Below are positions 42,182 through 50,587 of a stretch of 64,000 nt of DNA, piece after piece. This stretch comes from Rhabdothermincola salaria. GTDB taxonomy: Bacteria > Actinomycetota > Acidimicrobiia > Acidimicrobiales > Acidimicrobilacustridaceae. The position numbers and the translations under genes are program-made. Each line of letters opens with the position of its first letter. The stretch's first letter is position 1. The notes under the pieces were generated by a model. It saw only the letters and a list, made by a program, of their open reading frames with translations, searched no databases and had not been told where the DNA came from. Location of the stretch: contig NZ_JAJQXW010000004.1 in NCBI RefSeq assembly GCF_021246445.1, positions 1-64,000 on the forward strand, given 5' to 3'.

Positions 42182-44860
42182 CTATGAGATGGGAAGGTCG
42201 GGATCGTCGTCACCCAGATCGTCGATGACGGCGTTGTCGGAGTCCGGTGTCGATGACTTCGACAACGTGGGACCCCACCGCCGGCCTGGCCGCTTGACCG
42301 CAGGCCGACGCTGGGTGAGCTGGGACGCGGCCTCGGCGATGCGCTCCTCGGCATGAACGGCTAGGCGTTCGGCGTCGGTGTCGAAGTGAGCGCCGTCCGC
42401 AACGATGTAGGTCAACGACCCGTGCATCGTTCCCGGGCCTTCGCCGGTGTCGTCCTCATCGCTGGTGATCGAACGCAGGGCGAAGATCCACGTGGACGCC
42501 ATGGCCAGGGGTATCTGGTGGGATGGCTCGTCGGGGTAGGACCTGAGTGGAAGGCCCGGCGAACCAGCCACGAGCGGGAGACCACTCGGGTGCGACACCG
42601 TTGCTTCGCCACCCGCGAAGAGCCCAGCGATCGCACGCCAGATCGTGGTGCCGAACCGCCGCTGAGCCTGAAGCTGTCCAACCGACACAGAGGGCACACC
42701 TCGCTTCCGCTCGCTGGTGGCGTCCAGAACGACGAAGTCATCGGGAACCAAGGGCGAGTCACCACTGGGCTCCAGGCCTCGGGCGATACTCCACGTCACG
42801 TCCGCCGCCGCCCATCGAAGCAGCTGGGGAGGTCCGAGCAGGGTGCTTCGCCTGGCTGTGAGGACGAGCACCCCGATCGGGATCCCGACGCCCAGCAACA
42901 TCAGCAGGCTGAAGATCACCCAGCGACGGAGCTCGTTGAGCGGCGGCCGCATGTCGAATTCGACTTCAACTGGCACTCGTCGGATCTCTTCGCTCGCGTC
43001 GCTCTTCAGGAAGACGGCAACTTCGCCCGTGGCCACCCCGGCTGCCGACCTCGTCGGCTCGACGGTGATCTCAACCTGGCGACGCTCCCCCGTGGGGATC
43101 GGGAGACACGACGACTCGGCCGGCGGAGCTGGTGACAAGAGGATCGGCACCTCCTCAGTCGCGGCGTCGGCGGCCTCGGCCGGGAGCGTGACGGGACCGC
43201 CTTCGATCCACACGCATCCGTCGCTGATGTCACTGCCGGCGATGGTGAGAGTTCCCGTCGTCGCGGAACTCCCCCGAACTCCCGGAAGACGCAAGGGGAC
43301 CGGACTGACAGATGGATAGGTGGCAGGCGGGAGGACATCGACGGTGACGGTTCGTCCAGCCACTGAAACGTCGGTCCCGTCCGGTGGCGCGACCGTGGCT
43401 TCGAGCACCACCTCGATCGACGATCCCTCGAAGTCCTCGGGGATCGCGATCGTCGTCTCGAATCGACCGTCGGTTCCAGTCACGGCGAGTGGTTCAGTGT
43501 CGCCAGTCTCGGGATTCCGAAGGCTTGCCGTGATCGATGACCCGGCGAGCACAGGCGAGGCATCGATCGGGCTTCCATCGAGCCGTTCGAAGCCGACCTC
43601 GACGTTGACTCGCTCACCGGCACGCAGGGTCGGATCGGCGCGAAAGCCGGGGACGATGTCAGCCCGAAGTCGGACGTCGATCCTGCCTGCCGCGCCCGGG
43701 TCTGGCGGCCCGTCGGTGACGAAGCGGAGGGACCACTGCCCCACGATGGAAGCCCCAGCCGATTCGTCGGCCGTCACCTCTGCCTGGCGATCCCCGAACC
43801 AACGCACTCTGACCTCGGTGTCCGCGAGCTTCGTCTCGCGGTTGTCGCCAGGTTGCACCATGACGGTGGCCCCCGACGGAGAGGTCAGTTCGAAGGCCGT
43901 CCCTTGAGTGGGCGTCTGTGCCCGTAGCGCGAAGCCGTTGAAGCCATCAGGAACGGCGAAATCGCACTGCGGCGAGTCGGGTGTCGGGCAGAACAACTCG
44001 AAGAGCGCAGGATCGATCGCGCCCAGCTGGAAGAAGAGATCGTCCGCGTTCAACGCGGTGAGGAAGAGACCCGTGGCCTCGGACCCAGTGGTTCCGCATG
44101 TCTCGCCACCTGCTTGGCCGACGGTCAGCGCCTCGAGGAAGCGCAACGACCCGTCGTCGAGCCCTGAAGCGAGGCCAACCGAGATGGTCACGACGCCGTC
44201 AGACCGAAGACCGTCGGTCACGCCACCGTCGGCGCAGAGCAGCTGGCGACCAGCAGCCTCGTCGGCGTCGAGGGCTAGGTCGTATCGGCCATCGGTGAAG
44301 AAGACGAGGAGCTTGCACGGAGGCGGCCCTCCGTCGGCGGTGAGCTCGGACGACTGGATCGCGAGGTCGCGGCGCGCGCCACTCAGTGCCGACAAGTAGT
44401 CGGTGAAGGCACCGCCGTCTCGATCGGCCAACTCGCCCGCCTGACCACTCAGTTGGTCGAAGGTCGTCTCGTCGAGAACGTTCCAGGCGGGCTCTGCATC
44501 CGCGCTTTCGGGGACCAAGGGCTGGTAGCCCTCGGCGAACGTCACCACGCGGACGAGCACCTCGAGGTCATTTCCGCCGGGCTGTTGAGACGTCAAGCCG
44601 GCAAGTCCGCTGAGTAGCGCCCGAACACCCGGAACTCGCTGATCGTCAGGGTCGGTGTCCCTGAGCGATCCCGATTCGTCGACCACCACCAGCGCGAGCA
44701 GTCGCGCGGTGCCGTTCGACTGCTCGAGACAGGAACGAAGTGTCGCAAGGGCGGGTGGCACGGCGGGTTGCTGCTGGGCTTGGGCCGGTGCTGTGCCAGT
44801 GAGTGCCGCCGTCGCGAGCAACGTCACCACCATGGCCAGAAGCGCGAGTCTGACCCTCAT
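42182..44860 (-). CDS. Membrane-anchored vWA-domain protein
   Basis: An 892-aa protein: signal peptide VRLALLAMVVTLLATAALTG with AQAQ site; a von Willebrand A domain with MIDAS DESGS (in LLALVVVDESGSLRDTDP, about residue 60) and FFTDGRYDLALD; then beta-sandwich segments (RVNVEVGFERLDGSPI; GSSIEVVLEATVAPPDG; RQVEITVEPTRSAAGV). A membrane helix (WVIFSLLMLLGVGIPIGVLV, about 640-660) is followed by about 230 cytosolic residues. This gives an extracellular ligand-binding module tied to a cytosolic tail that could contact the tubulin-like protein. The ATG at 44860 overlaps the preceding small gene (ATGA). Confidence 0.85.
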   Translation of the reverse strand: MRVRLALLAMVVTLLATAALTGTAPAQAQQQPAVPPALATLRSCLEQSNGTARLLALVVVDESGSLRDTDPDDQRVPGVRALLSGLAGLTSQQPGGNDLEVLVRVVTFAEGYQPLVPESADAEPAWNVLDETTFDQLSGQAGELADRDGGAFTDYLSALSGARRDLAIQSSELTADGGPPPCKLLVFFTDGRYDLALDADEAAGRQLLCADGGVTDGLRSDGVVTISVGLASGLDDGSLRFLEALTVGQAGGETCGTTGSEATGLFLTALNADDLFFQLGAIDPALFELFCPTPDSPQCDFAVPDGFNGFALRAQTPTQGTAFELTSPSGATVMVQPGDNRETKLADTEVRVRWFGDRQAEVTADESAGASIVGQWSLRFVTDGPPDPGAAGRIDVRLRADIVPGFRADPTLRAGERVNVEVGFERLDGSPIDASPVLAGSSITASLRNPETGDTEPLAVTGTDGRFETTIAIPEDFEGSSIEVVLEATVAPPDGTDVSVAGRTVTVDVLPPATYPSVSPVPLRLPGVRGSSATTGTLTIAGSDISDGCVWIEGGPVTLPAEAADAATEEVPILLSPAPPAESSCLPIPTGERRQVEITVEPTRSAAGVATGEVAVFLKSDASEEIRRVPVEVEFDMRPPLNELRRWVIFSLLMLLGVGIPIGVLVLTARRSTLLGPPQLLRWAAADVTWSIARGLEPSGDSPLVPDDFVVLDATSERKRGVPSVSVGQLQAQRRFGTTIWRAIAGLFAGGEATVSHPSGLPLVAGSPGLPLRSYPDEPSHQIPLAMASTWIFALRSITSDEDDTGEGPGTMHGSLTYIVADGAHFDTDAERLAVHAEERIAEAASQLTQRRPAVKRPGRRWGPTLSKSSTPDSDNAVIDDLGDDDPDLPIS

Positions 44861-45156
44861 GACAGCTCCCAGGCGACGAAGCTCGCATGGAGGATCGAGA
44901 TGGCGAAGCCGACTGCGACCAAGGCCACGCTCGCGACCGTCTGCCACTGCGGGGGCACTCGGCCTGTCTGCGCGCTCCACCGCGTCGTCGCACTGCGGTT
45001 CATCGCGACGAGGGTCGTGGCGACCGGTCCGGCCAAGAACCATCCGATGGCCCGCACCGCCACGTCATCGCTCACGAACGCGAGCGCTGCGATCATGACG
45101 GCCACGACCGCGCCCGCGAGCAGGAGGAGTCGGCTCTCAGTGAATCGGGAGCTCAT
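44857..45156 (-). CDS. Small membrane protein in vWA/tubulin operon
   Basis: A 99-aa protein with three probable helices (LLLLAGAVVAVMIAALAFVS; IGWFLAGPVATTLVAMN; TVASVALVAVGFAISILHAS). No recognised family. Adjacent ATG codons at 45159 and 45156 are both possible; either overlaps the previous gene by about 20 bp, and the TGA overlaps the vWA gene ATG. Tight coupling to the vWA gene suggests it is a subunit or chaperone of the membrane assembly. Confidence 0.7.
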   Translation of the reverse strand: MSSRFTESRLLLLAGAVVAVMIAALAFVSDDVAVRAIGWFLAGPVATTLVAMNRSATTRWSAQTGRVPPQWQTVASVALVAVGFAISILHASFVAWELS

Positions 45157-45433
45157 CATCCCCACTTTCGAGAGACGCGACTGTCGGTCCGATCGCTGCG
45201 ACATCTGCACCACCGACACCGGGAACTCTCCTCAACCCGCTCCGCACCGCCCCGGGGCGGACCAACACCACCACCCAGCCGATCGGACCCAAGAGCGCTC
45301 CCCAGAGGAACCCACTGAGTGCTGTCCTGCCACGCCGACGAGCGAGGATGGCGCCGGTCCCACCGAAGACCACAAGCCACACGGCGACCACGAGCAGCAG
45401 GACCACCGCCAGAACGCTGAGCGCAGTGCTCAT
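45137..45433 (-). CDS. Small membrane protein with two helices
   Basis: A 98-aa protein: an N-terminal helix (LSVLAVVLLLVVAVWLVVFG), a basic loop (ARRRGRTALSG), a second helix (FLWGALLGPIGWVVVLV) and an acidic C-terminal tail. The loop-helix portion resembles small actinobacterial membrane proteins with G-R-x-x-x-G-F-L-x-G-x-L-L-G-P-I-G motifs. ATGA overlap with the upstream polytopic protein and overlap with the next small gene keep it within the operon. Confidence 0.72.
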   Translation of the reverse strand: MSTALSVLAVVLLLVVAVWLVVFGGTGAILARRRGRTALSGFLWGALLGPIGWVVVLVRPGAVRSGLRRVPGVGGADVAAIGPTVASLESGDDELPIH

Positions 45434-46443
45434 CGGATCTCACGTTCGGACCAGTAGACGATCGCCATGCCGCAAGCGGCAGCAACGCACCCAGTGGCGA
45501 ACATGAGCCACGCACCCCAACGGACCTCGACCGACGGCCCGTACCGCTCCACAGTCGATGGCAAGTACTGGTTCACCTTGACGCGAGCCAGCGTCGACGT
45601 TGCGAGAAGTGCGAGCGCCGCGAGAAACGACAACGCCCACCCAGACACAACGAGCACGAGCGCCGCGACGAGGTTCCGTTGGACTGTGAGGACGACGGCT
45701 GCCGCACCCAAGGCCACAACGGCGATCAGACTCCCCGGACCCACGAAGGGCAGCGACCATCCAGGCACCTCGATGCGCTCGATGCCGGCCGAGCCTGCCG
45801 CCCATGGCTGGTAACGCGACCACGCAGCAACACAGACCGAGACCCCGACGAGGATGAACGCTGCCAGCCAGCGAAGCGGAAGGCGTTGGACTCCCATCCA
45901 CACCTTGTGTGCCACCCCGATAGCGCCGCCATCGATTCGCGAAGTGACGACCAAGGCGAGGCTCGCGAACGCGGCCATCCAGATCCCAAGCCCGCCGTAG
46001 ACATCCACCGTGAGTCGCCGAACCGACGTCGGCAGGAACGAAGTCGGGATCAGGCTGGCGGCGACCTCCTCGAGTATCAACAACAGCGCGGCGAGCACCA
46101 GGACGACGGAGCCGGCGATCGCAGGAACGGCGAGGGGCCAGCGATCCAGAACCAAGCCCTCGATCAGAACCCCGAGCAGAGCGCAGGCCACCAAGGCCAA
46201 CAGGACGTAACGCAGGATCGGCACCTCGAGGCCCGCGAATCGAGATGTGCTCGAACCGGTTCGGACCGAGAGCCACACCGCCGTCAGGGACCCCGCCAAG
46301 AGCGCGACGAGCGGGATCAACGAAGCGCTCGCAAGGCGCGAAGAGACGGCACCAGCCGACGTTCCTGCCGTCTCGCAGGTCGACGGCAGAGCAGCGTCCC
46401 GGAGCTGGGGCTCCTTCAGCCTGATGTAGCTGCTCCCGTCCAC
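45430..46443 (-). CDS. Polytopic membrane protein, first in vWA/tubulin/protease operon
   Basis: A 337-aa integral membrane protein with about eight helices (for example LIPLVALLAGSLTAVWL, YVLLALVACALLGVLIEGLV, AIAGSVVLVLAALLLILEEV, RWLAAFILVGVSVCVAAW, SLIAVVALGAAAVVLTV, GAWLMFATGCVAAACGMAIV) and no known domain. The GTG at 46443 is chosen; a TTG at 46482 would add 13 residues. It begins the operon, and 46483-46707 upstream presumably carries the promoter; no gene is seen there. Confidence 0.7.
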   Translation of the reverse strand: MDGSSYIRLKEPQLRDAALPSTCETAGTSAGAVSSRLASASLIPLVALLAGSLTAVWLSVRTGSSTSRFAGLEVPILRYVLLALVACALLGVLIEGLVLDRWPLAVPAIAGSVVLVLAALLLILEEVAASLIPTSFLPTSVRRLTVDVYGGLGIWMAAFASLALVVTSRIDGGAIGVAHKVWMGVQRLPLRWLAAFILVGVSVCVAAWSRYQPWAAGSAGIERIEVPGWSLPFVGPGSLIAVVALGAAAVVLTVQRNLVAALVLVVSGWALSFLAALALLATSTLARVKVNQYLPSTVERYGPSVEVRWGAWLMFATGCVAAACGMAIVYWSEREIR

Positions 46444-46707
46444 TTCACATCCCGTCTCGTTGAGCGTCCCGCCTCGCCCCAAGGGACCGAAGGCTGCTTT
46501 CTATCGTAGGAAGCCGGTTTGTGCAGTCAGAGGGGCACGAGTGAACACGCCAAGCGAGCTCGGACCGCTCGCCACCACTGCACTTGCAGTTGACGAGGTC
46601 GTGCCAACGCATGTCCACCGTGCCACCTGCCCGCCGTTCTGGATCTGACCGGTCACTTGTCGAGTGGGAACCTACAAGGCTGATTGAGCCTCGCTCGGCG
46701 TATGGGC

Positions 46708-47466
46708 CTACCGGCGTGAGACTCCGTGCGAAATGCCACCGTCGTCGCGGTCGACTTCCGTCGAGGGCGTTGAGTGGCGACCGAGGAGCGTCAGCACGAA
46801 GTCGCGGACATCAGGCCATCTCGGCGCGCGATGAACGCGCGTCGCCGTCGACAAGTTCTCCGTTCCCTCGAATCCGCTACAAGCCACCTCAACCCGAAAG
46901 GCGTCGACGGTACGGCGTGGCAGGTGCAACGACTTGATGCCGATTCCAGGTCGAAGGAGCCCCGAGAGCGCCGAGCGTTGGTACAGCCCGACCGCCTGGT
47001 TGGTGTGCGCCCGATGTGATCCGTACTGCCGAAGGACCGCGTCATCGGGACGCTGCGGAACGTGGTCGGGCTGGGGGTCGAGTAGAGCGGCGACCAGCCG
47101 ATCCGGGTCATTGACCTCCCATCGGTGGTAGAGCCAGTCGGCTTTGGCCTGATGGATCCTCAGCTGGATCAGGGGGTGCTGGCAATGAGGGGTGATGGCA
47201 AAGGTCCGCACCGGCAGATCTCCGAGGCGGTCGAGCGCGGAGATGCCGGAGAAGACGTCGGTGCCGATCTCTGCCGGAGCGTTCTCGTCGAAGACGTCAA
47301 CGATGGCGACGTCGATCCCCTCCCACCGTTCGAGTGGCCACTGGACGGCCTCGTCCTGGTCGATGACGTGGACGACCCCGATCCGTGGGTCGGCATCGAG
47401 TTCCTGAGCCATCGCCGTTCTCTTCCAGTGATCGTCATCGATCACGACCACTCTCAATGCCCGCAC
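46708..47466 (-). CDS. Receiver-like regulator, paralog 2
   Basis: A 252-aa paralog of 25702-26451. Matching blocks: LRVVVIDDDHWKRTAMAQEL, WEGIDVAIVDVFDENAPAEI then GTDVFSGI, VRTFAITPHCQHPLIQLRI, ADWLYHRWEVNDPDRLVAAL, SGFEGTENLS and RAPRWPDVRDFVLTLLG. The phospho-acceptor Asp and Thr are conserved; the receiver Lys is absent in both, so signalling may not follow standard phosphorylation. The GTG at 47466 lines up with the ATG of the paralog. It lies 98 bp downstream of an unrelated two-gene unit on the same strand. Confidence 0.75.
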   Translation of the reverse strand: MRALRVVVIDDDHWKRTAMAQELDADPRIGVVHVIDQDEAVQWPLERWEGIDVAIVDVFDENAPAEIGTDVFSGISALDRLGDLPVRTFAITPHCQHPLIQLRIHQAKADWLYHRWEVNDPDRLVAALLDPQPDHVPQRPDDAVLRQYGSHRAHTNQAVGLYQRSALSGLLRPGIGIKSLHLPRRTVDAFRVEVACSGFEGTENLSTATRVHRAPRWPDVRDFVLTLLGRHSTPSTEVDRDDGGISHGVSRR

Positions 47467-47564
47467 GGCGGAGATGGTAGGGCGAAGAAGGTTCCCACCG
47501 CCGGAACTCGTTGCGAAGCGAGACGGGGCAGGTGGCTTTCTCGGCATGTCTCGACCGGGGGGGT

Positions 47565-48317
47565 TCAGCCGATGTGGCGGGCGTCGAACGCCTGCCACAC
47601 GGCGGATCGGACGACGCGATTGTCGCGAAGGAGTTCGAGCCCGAGCGGAATCCGGACAGGGTCAGAGGTGAACAACGCGACGCGCGCTTCGTGAATTGTC
47701 AGCAGCCGCTGGCGTTCGCCGTCATCGAGCAGGTGCATCGGAAGTCGGATGACCGCCTCGCCCGCCGTCTCAACGAAGCCAGCAAGGTCGAGCAGCGCGG
47801 AGCGAGCGCCGGCGCCTCGTTCGGGATCAGACGCAAGGTGGGCGAGAAGGTTGAGGGCCAGCTCGAAGGCCGCCCGATGATGCTGGCGGCTCGCAACCTG
47901 CCCGTCGTGGGCATTGGCCGGCGACGCGGCGTCGCGAAGCGCATCGACGAGACCGAGCCGATACGCGGTCCGGAGGATCTGCTCGGCTGCGCTACTGAGG
48001 GACAACAGGAGCCGGTGCGAGCGAACACCGGTGCGGCACAGGTCGGTGAGCTGGCTGGCGGCGTCGGCATCTCCTCGTTGGGCGGCGGACTCCAGTGATT
48101 CGAGGAGGACGTCAAGGCGAGCTTGAACGAGATCGATCAGTTGGTCGCCCACCACCCGCTCGTCGAAGTACTCGATGAGCACGGGATCCTTCACTCCGTC
48201 AGCACCAGCTATGCCGGCCACCCCTTCGCGGGCGTACTCGATGATCAGGTCGATATCGGCGATGCTCGCCGGGCTGAACCGGACGAAACGAATTGTCGTT
48301 TCGCAGATCTTCTCCAC
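47565..48317 (-). CDS. Helical protein of unknown function
   Basis: A 250-aa nearly all-helical cytosolic protein (VQARLDVLLESLESAAQRGD; FELALNLLAHLASDPERG; FVETAGEAVIRLPMHLLDDG), without a recognised family. It resembles an HEAT/TPR-like or four-helix regulatory protein. It starts at a GTG 3 bases after a 38-aa upstream ORF, so translation is probably coupled. The receiver-like regulator downstream may belong to the same transcription unit. Confidence 0.65.
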   Translation of the reverse strand: MEKICETTIRFVRFSPASIADIDLIIEYAREGVAGIAGADGVKDPVLIEYFDERVVGDQLIDLVQARLDVLLESLESAAQRGDADAASQLTDLCRTGVRSHRLLLSLSSAAEQILRTAYRLGLVDALRDAASPANAHDGQVASRQHHRAAFELALNLLAHLASDPERGAGARSALLDLAGFVETAGEAVIRLPMHLLDDGERQRLLTIHEARVALFTSDPVRIPLGLELLRDNRVVRSAVWQAFDARHIG

Positions 48318-48320
48318 GCC

Positions 48321-48437
48321 CTACAACGGCAGGAGCACGCCGCGCCGAAAGGCCGACTGTGCGTCATCGATGAGCTCGGCTGCCTCGTTGAGGTCCAGCC
48401 CCCACGTCTCTTCGCCCGGTGCCATTTGACCGGCCAT
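48321..48437 (-). CDS. 38-aa peptide ahead of helical protein gene
   Basis: A short gene starting at the ATG at 48437, preceded by AGAGAGG with normal spacing. The peptide contains EETWGLDLNEAAELIDDAQS and ends RRGVLLPL. Its TAG is 3 bases before the GTG of the 250-aa gene. A real product is supported by the ribosome site, helical acidic sequence and tight spacing; it could be a small partner or a leader peptide coupling translation. Confidence 0.5.
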   Translation of the reverse strand: MAGQMAPGEETWGLDLNEAAELIDDAQSAFRRGVLLPL

Positions 48438-48566
48438 AGTGCATACCTCTCTGAACGACGGATCAGCGCCCGGGCACGGATGCCGTCCACCCGACTACAA
48501 CGCTTAACCTCCCACGTCGACGTGCCCACTCAAACCCCGCTGTTCGCGCACGAGCGTCGATACCAA

Positions 48567-49160
48567 CTAGCTGAGGAGACACTCCTCCAGGTGCTCCGGG
48601 GAGGTGACCAGGATCGTCTTCCACCCGAGGTCAGCCGGGACCGTGAGGTTGCGTTCCTGGTCGTCGGCGAAGACCTTCCGTGCGTCGGGACCGAAGTGGC
48701 GGGCGATCCTCGAGCTGACTTCGTGGTAGAAGGACGCGTCGGGCTTGCAGACTCCGATTGCAGACGAACAGACGATCCGGTCCGGGTCGAGGTTCACCGA
48801 CGCCGCCGCCAGCGCCGGCATGAGCCACTCAGTCCGGTGGTTGCTGGCGAGCAATAAGCGATCGAGGTGCTGCGCAGCAAAGGCCGCGCCAGGCAGCGGC
48901 ATGCTCGCTACGACGATCCGGGCGTCCATCTCCGCCGCTGGGGGGAAGCGACGATCGGCATGGGCTGCCAGCGCAGGCCAGAACTCCTTCGTCGAGATCT
49001 GACCCCGCCACAAGCTGTCCCGGAGCCCCGAGCCACGGTACGCGGTCTGCAGGGAGTGCTCATTGGACCCACACTCGATAGCCAGCTCGCGCAGTACTTC
49101 CCGCATGGCGTCCACGAGGATGACGCCGCCGACGTCCAGGACCAAGACGGGCGTACTCAT
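48567..49160 (-). CDS. HAD-superfamily hydrolase
   Basis: A 197-aa HAD-IA phosphatase: motif I VLVLDVGGVILVD (D-x-G-G-V, where the second Asp of the usual D-x-D is replaced by Gly), motif II LLLASNHRTEWL, motif III Lys in GVCKPDASFYHEV and motif IV KVFADDQERN. The cap between residues 15 and 80 is a short helical C1 type. Last of four overlapping minus-strand genes (ATGA with the membrane protein gene). The altered motif I often means a changed chemistry or a weak phosphatase. Confidence 0.78.
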   Translation of the reverse strand: MSTPVLVLDVGGVILVDAMREVLRELAIECGSNEHSLQTAYRGSGLRDSLWRGQISTKEFWPALAAHADRRFPPAAEMDARIVVASMPLPGAAFAAQHLDRLLLASNHRTEWLMPALAAASVNLDPDRIVCSSAIGVCKPDASFYHEVSSRIARHFGPDARKVFADDQERNLTVPADLGWKTILVTSPEHLEECLLS

Positions 49161-50587
49161 CGGACGAGCCTTCGGATGCCAATACCGATGAGCGTTGTAA
49201 CGAACACGAGTCCCAAGGTGGTCAGGAGCACTGCGGTGATCGCCCAACCCGGTCCTCGGGCCGCCTCGGGCAACCCGACACCGACGTTGAACCACAGTTG
49301 TGCTGCCAACGCGACCGTGCGTCCCCAGCTGGGGTCGTCGTTGGGGCCAACAACTTCGGGGGCGGCCACGCCGATGACAACGGCGGTTAGTATGATGCCG
49401 CCGACAAGGAAAGCAAGCGGCTCGGCAAGTCGCACTCCGTAGCCGAAAGTCCACCGCTGACCGAGCTCGGGAACTCTTCCCCATCCTCGGCGGCCATTGG
49501 CGCAGCGTTCAGCGAAATACACCTGGTCCTGCTCTCTTGGTCGATCGTCGAGACTGCGGCGGAGTGTCGCGAGGGCGGTCGGGCCGTCGTGACCGAGCAG
49601 CGCTGTTGCGGTGGCCAACGCCTGGCGACGGTTGCGGATCCTGGTCTCGGGCACTTCGACGGTCGCGATCTCGAACGCTGAGTCGGCGACGACAGTGGTG
49701 CCTGAATTCCGGACATGGTCGCGTCGAAGTGTCCCATCGACTCGGCCGGTCTCCAGGGCGACGTGCATGGAGCCGGCAACCAGCAGGTCCCCAGAGACAC
49801 GAAGGCCTCTCATCGTCAGATCCACCGCAGGGCGGTCAGTGCTGGCTGCCTGAATCTCGACCGAAGAGGTCACCGAGCCACCGATCGTGACCGGACAAGT
49901 CTTGCCCGCAGCTGCACGCAATCTGGTCACCGAGACCCGAGTTGCGTGCGAGTCAGCGACCACGACCTCCTCGGCGATGACATCGCGAAACAGGATTGCG
50001 CCGGCAGTGACGCGGCGTGTGGCGACATTGACGGCCGTAAGATTCTCGAGTCGCAACTCGTCGCGAACCTTCAGGTCAACCAGCGACACGGAAGTCGTGT
50101 CAGCGCCGCTGCTCTCGGCAATGCGCAGCGTCTCGCAGGTCAATGCGGACACATCGACGGCGTCCCCGATGTCGGTGACGCGCACATGGGTGGCGATGAC
50201 GTCAGAAGCAGCGATCTGTGCAGCTCCGTGTACGACCAGCTGTCCGATCTGGCATCGGTTCAGGGCAACCCCTCCCCTCAACTCGCGAATGTCGAGGACG
50301 TCGATCGTGCAGTCCTCGATGACGATCACGTCCGCGCTCCTGCAGCGGCGCATCGAGACGGTGTCGAGTCTGGACCGCGCCAGGATGAGCCCGCAGCGCC
50401 AGACAGCGTCGGTCACGTCGAGTTCCGCAGCGTAGAGATGCTGGACCCTTGTGAGTCGGTCGTTGCGCCAATTAGATGCTCGCAGGACCTGGGCGCCAGG
50501 AGCGCCGAAGTGCACCAGTTCGCCGCGATCCCAGTTGGCGATGAGTTCGTCTGATCCGGTGACCACGACCGGGGTGGTCGCCGTCAT
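49157..50587 (-). CDS. Beta-helix-like protein with C-terminal membrane domain
   Basis: A 476-aa protein. Residues about 50-320 are a repetitive series of short strands (ADVIVIEDCTIDVLDIREL; GVALNRCQIGQLVVHGAAQI; RVTAGAILFRDVIAEEVVVA; MRGLRVSGDLLVAGSMHV) consistent with a right-handed beta-helix of bactofilin/pentapeptide type. The C-terminal 110 residues hold two or three helices (LAFLVGGIILTAVVIGVAA; VLLTTLGLVFVTTLIGIGI) around a loop (AAQLWFNVGVGLPEAARG), an arrangement like two-helix channels joined to pentapeptide domains. It overlaps neighbours on both sides (ATGA). A sensing or channel role is inference. Confidence 0.65.
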   Translation of the reverse strand: MTATTPVVVTGSDELIANWDRGELVHFGAPGAQVLRASNWRNDRLTRVQHLYAAELDVTDAVWRCGLILARSRLDTVSMRRCRSADVIVIEDCTIDVLDIRELRGGVALNRCQIGQLVVHGAAQIAASDVIATHVRVTDIGDAVDVSALTCETLRIAESSGADTTSVSLVDLKVRDELRLENLTAVNVATRRVTAGAILFRDVIAEEVVVADSHATRVSVTRLRAAAGKTCPVTIGGSVTSSVEIQAASTDRPAVDLTMRGLRVSGDLLVAGSMHVALETGRVDGTLRRDHVRNSGTTVVADSAFEIATVEVPETRIRNRRQALATATALLGHDGPTALATLRRSLDDRPREQDQVYFAERCANGRRGWGRVPELGQRWTFGYGVRLAEPLAFLVGGIILTAVVIGVAAPEVVGPNDDPSWGRTVALAAQLWFNVGVGLPEAARGPGWAITAVLLTTLGLVFVTTLIGIGIRRLVR

